Positions 63,112 through 64,000 of a DNA stretch of 64,000 nt are shown in pieces. Positions within the stretch are counted from its first letter, which is position 1. The number at the start of each line of letters is the position of its first letter. The notes under the pieces are model-generated. The model was not told the origin of the DNA and did not search any database. It worked only from the letters and a program-made list of their open reading frames with translations. The DNA comes from Hemibagrus wyckioides (Eukaryota > Chordata > Actinopteri > Siluriformes > Bagridae). A program made the position numbers and the translations under genes. The stretch is taken from positions 10,183,428 through 10,247,427 of the forward strand of contig NC_080711.1 in assembly GCF_019097595.1 (NCBI RefSeq), in the 5' to 3' direction.

Positions 63112-64000
63112 GGCACATGAGATGAGAACAGAGGGTGCAGTGTGCCGCAGGCCACCAGAAGACTGCTAAAGAGGAAGGGGGAGGAGACGGAAGGGATTGA
63201 ACGAGCGTGCTGGACACTCCGACATGACCCCCTCTGCTACACTCACTATAACACTGAGGGCCTCTTCACACCAGAACCAGCAGTGGAAATACACACCGTG
63301 GTGGTATCGCTTTTACAGTATGCTTCTTTAAAGGTTGAGAGAGAAAAAAACAGAGCCAGCAAATGACACAAACATCCTTCACAAAAAATACTCCAAAAAC
63401 TTTAAAAGATTAAAAGCTCTATTGAAAAGCTCATTAAGGTCCTCCTCTAAAAGAGAGGCTTTGTGTTCGTCCTACGGCCTCTGCTTAGCACTCGATCACA
63501 AAGACCTCTCTAAGTGCCACTGGTCCACAGTGACATTCCTATCTCGAGAGAGAGAAAAAAAAATCAAGCATAGAAACACTCTGTTCTTTTTATATTACAT
63601 CATTATCATATTTCACTTCCTACATATTACAAAAGAAGCCTAGTGGTTAAGCTGCTTATGACATGACATTTACTTGCATGCTGGTTTTTCAAAATTTGGC
63701 CTTACAATCCTGGCTTATTTGTTTGTATCCTCGAATGGCAGCCATATAAATCATCCTATAATTGATATTAAAAAAAACCTTATATGATGCGCAAGGCTAT
63801 GACCGACACGTCAAAAGCCCCACCCTCTCTGTGATATCCAGACTGTCAATGAGAATACTCTCTTCAGGATTTGGATCATCAATCCCTGACAATTTTTAAA
63901 GTAAGACAACAACAAATAAGCTTTCACAGAATATGTAATCATGTATTTAATTATAATCTCTTCAACATATTTTAATACAGGCCGGCTTCTTTAAAACACA

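Larger units (their letters stand above)
46227..64000. other. Probable first intron of ppp1r9b (right end not reached)
   Basis: No spinophilin exon 1 match was seen on the minus strand. The stretch holds Tc1 relics (49.3, 52.1-53.1 kb), a tandem duplication (54.27-54.92 kb), purine-rich tracts (51.08-51.43, 62.86-63.11 kb), a SINE fragment (56.85 kb) and otherwise unremarkable AT-rich sequence. An independent gene on either strand cannot be excluded but none is recognisable. Confidence 0.55.

Noticed and set aside
1..64000. CRISPR arrays, phage, plasmid or bacterial defence systems
   Set aside because: Intron-exon structure, vertebrate protein families and fish transposons throughout make this nuclear vertebrate DNA; the regular repeats seen are microsatellites without spacers.

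Overview
The window looks like nuclear DNA of a ray-finned (teleost) fish. Coding sequence is confined to short exons with GT-AG introns. Introns are AT-rich, dense in microsatellites, and carry many decayed Tc1/mariner elements and tRNA-derived SINEs of the kinds common in fish. No prokaryotic operon, rRNA, tRNA gene, CRISPR array or CpG-island promoter was seen. The species cannot be fixed from sequence alone; the Tc1 load resembles catfish-like genomes, but that is only an impression.

Two protein-coding genes lie tail to tail. (1) Plus strand, about 5.65-25.67 kb: all but the first exon(s) of rapgefl1, a Rap-GEF-like protein. Fifteen exons are placed (the first is uncertain). The other 14 join in consistent phase to a stop at 25670-25672, giving about 507 residues: RasGEF N-terminal (REM) region, ubiquitin-like/RA-like region, CDC25-type domain and a conserved C-terminal tail. 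The 5' end lies left of the window, so 1-5.6 kb is intron. (2) Minus strand, 46226 down to 32294: exons 2-10 of ppp1r9b (spinophilin/neurabin-2). They join in phase to exactly 357 residues covering the PDZ domain and C-terminal coiled coil. The actin-binding and PP1-docking first exon is not in the window, so 46.2-64 kb is read as part of a first intron of at least 17.7 kb.

Between the genes, 25.7-27.6 kb is the probable rapgefl1 3' UTR and about 28.9-32.3 kb could be the spinophilin 3' UTR, with a Tc1-derived element (28.20-28.73 kb) between them. The rest is repeats: at least four Tc1-like lineages, most reduced to about 0.5 kb and each keeping only one piece of a transposase frame; a hAT-like MITE; three kinds of SINE; a hairpin-forming foldback repeat; a local tandem duplication near 54.3-54.9 kb; and long microsatellites, several of which form the 3' splice-site tract of exons in both genes.

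Functionally both genes point to signalling near the membrane and cytoskeleton (Rap-type small GTPase signalling; PP1 scaffolding at dendritic spines), but nothing in the sequence shows that they act together. I found no evidence of a previously undescribed system. The more interesting signals are the shared microsatellite splice acceptors, the altered CDC25 motif in rapgefl1, abutting Tc1 insertions, and the foldback repeat.
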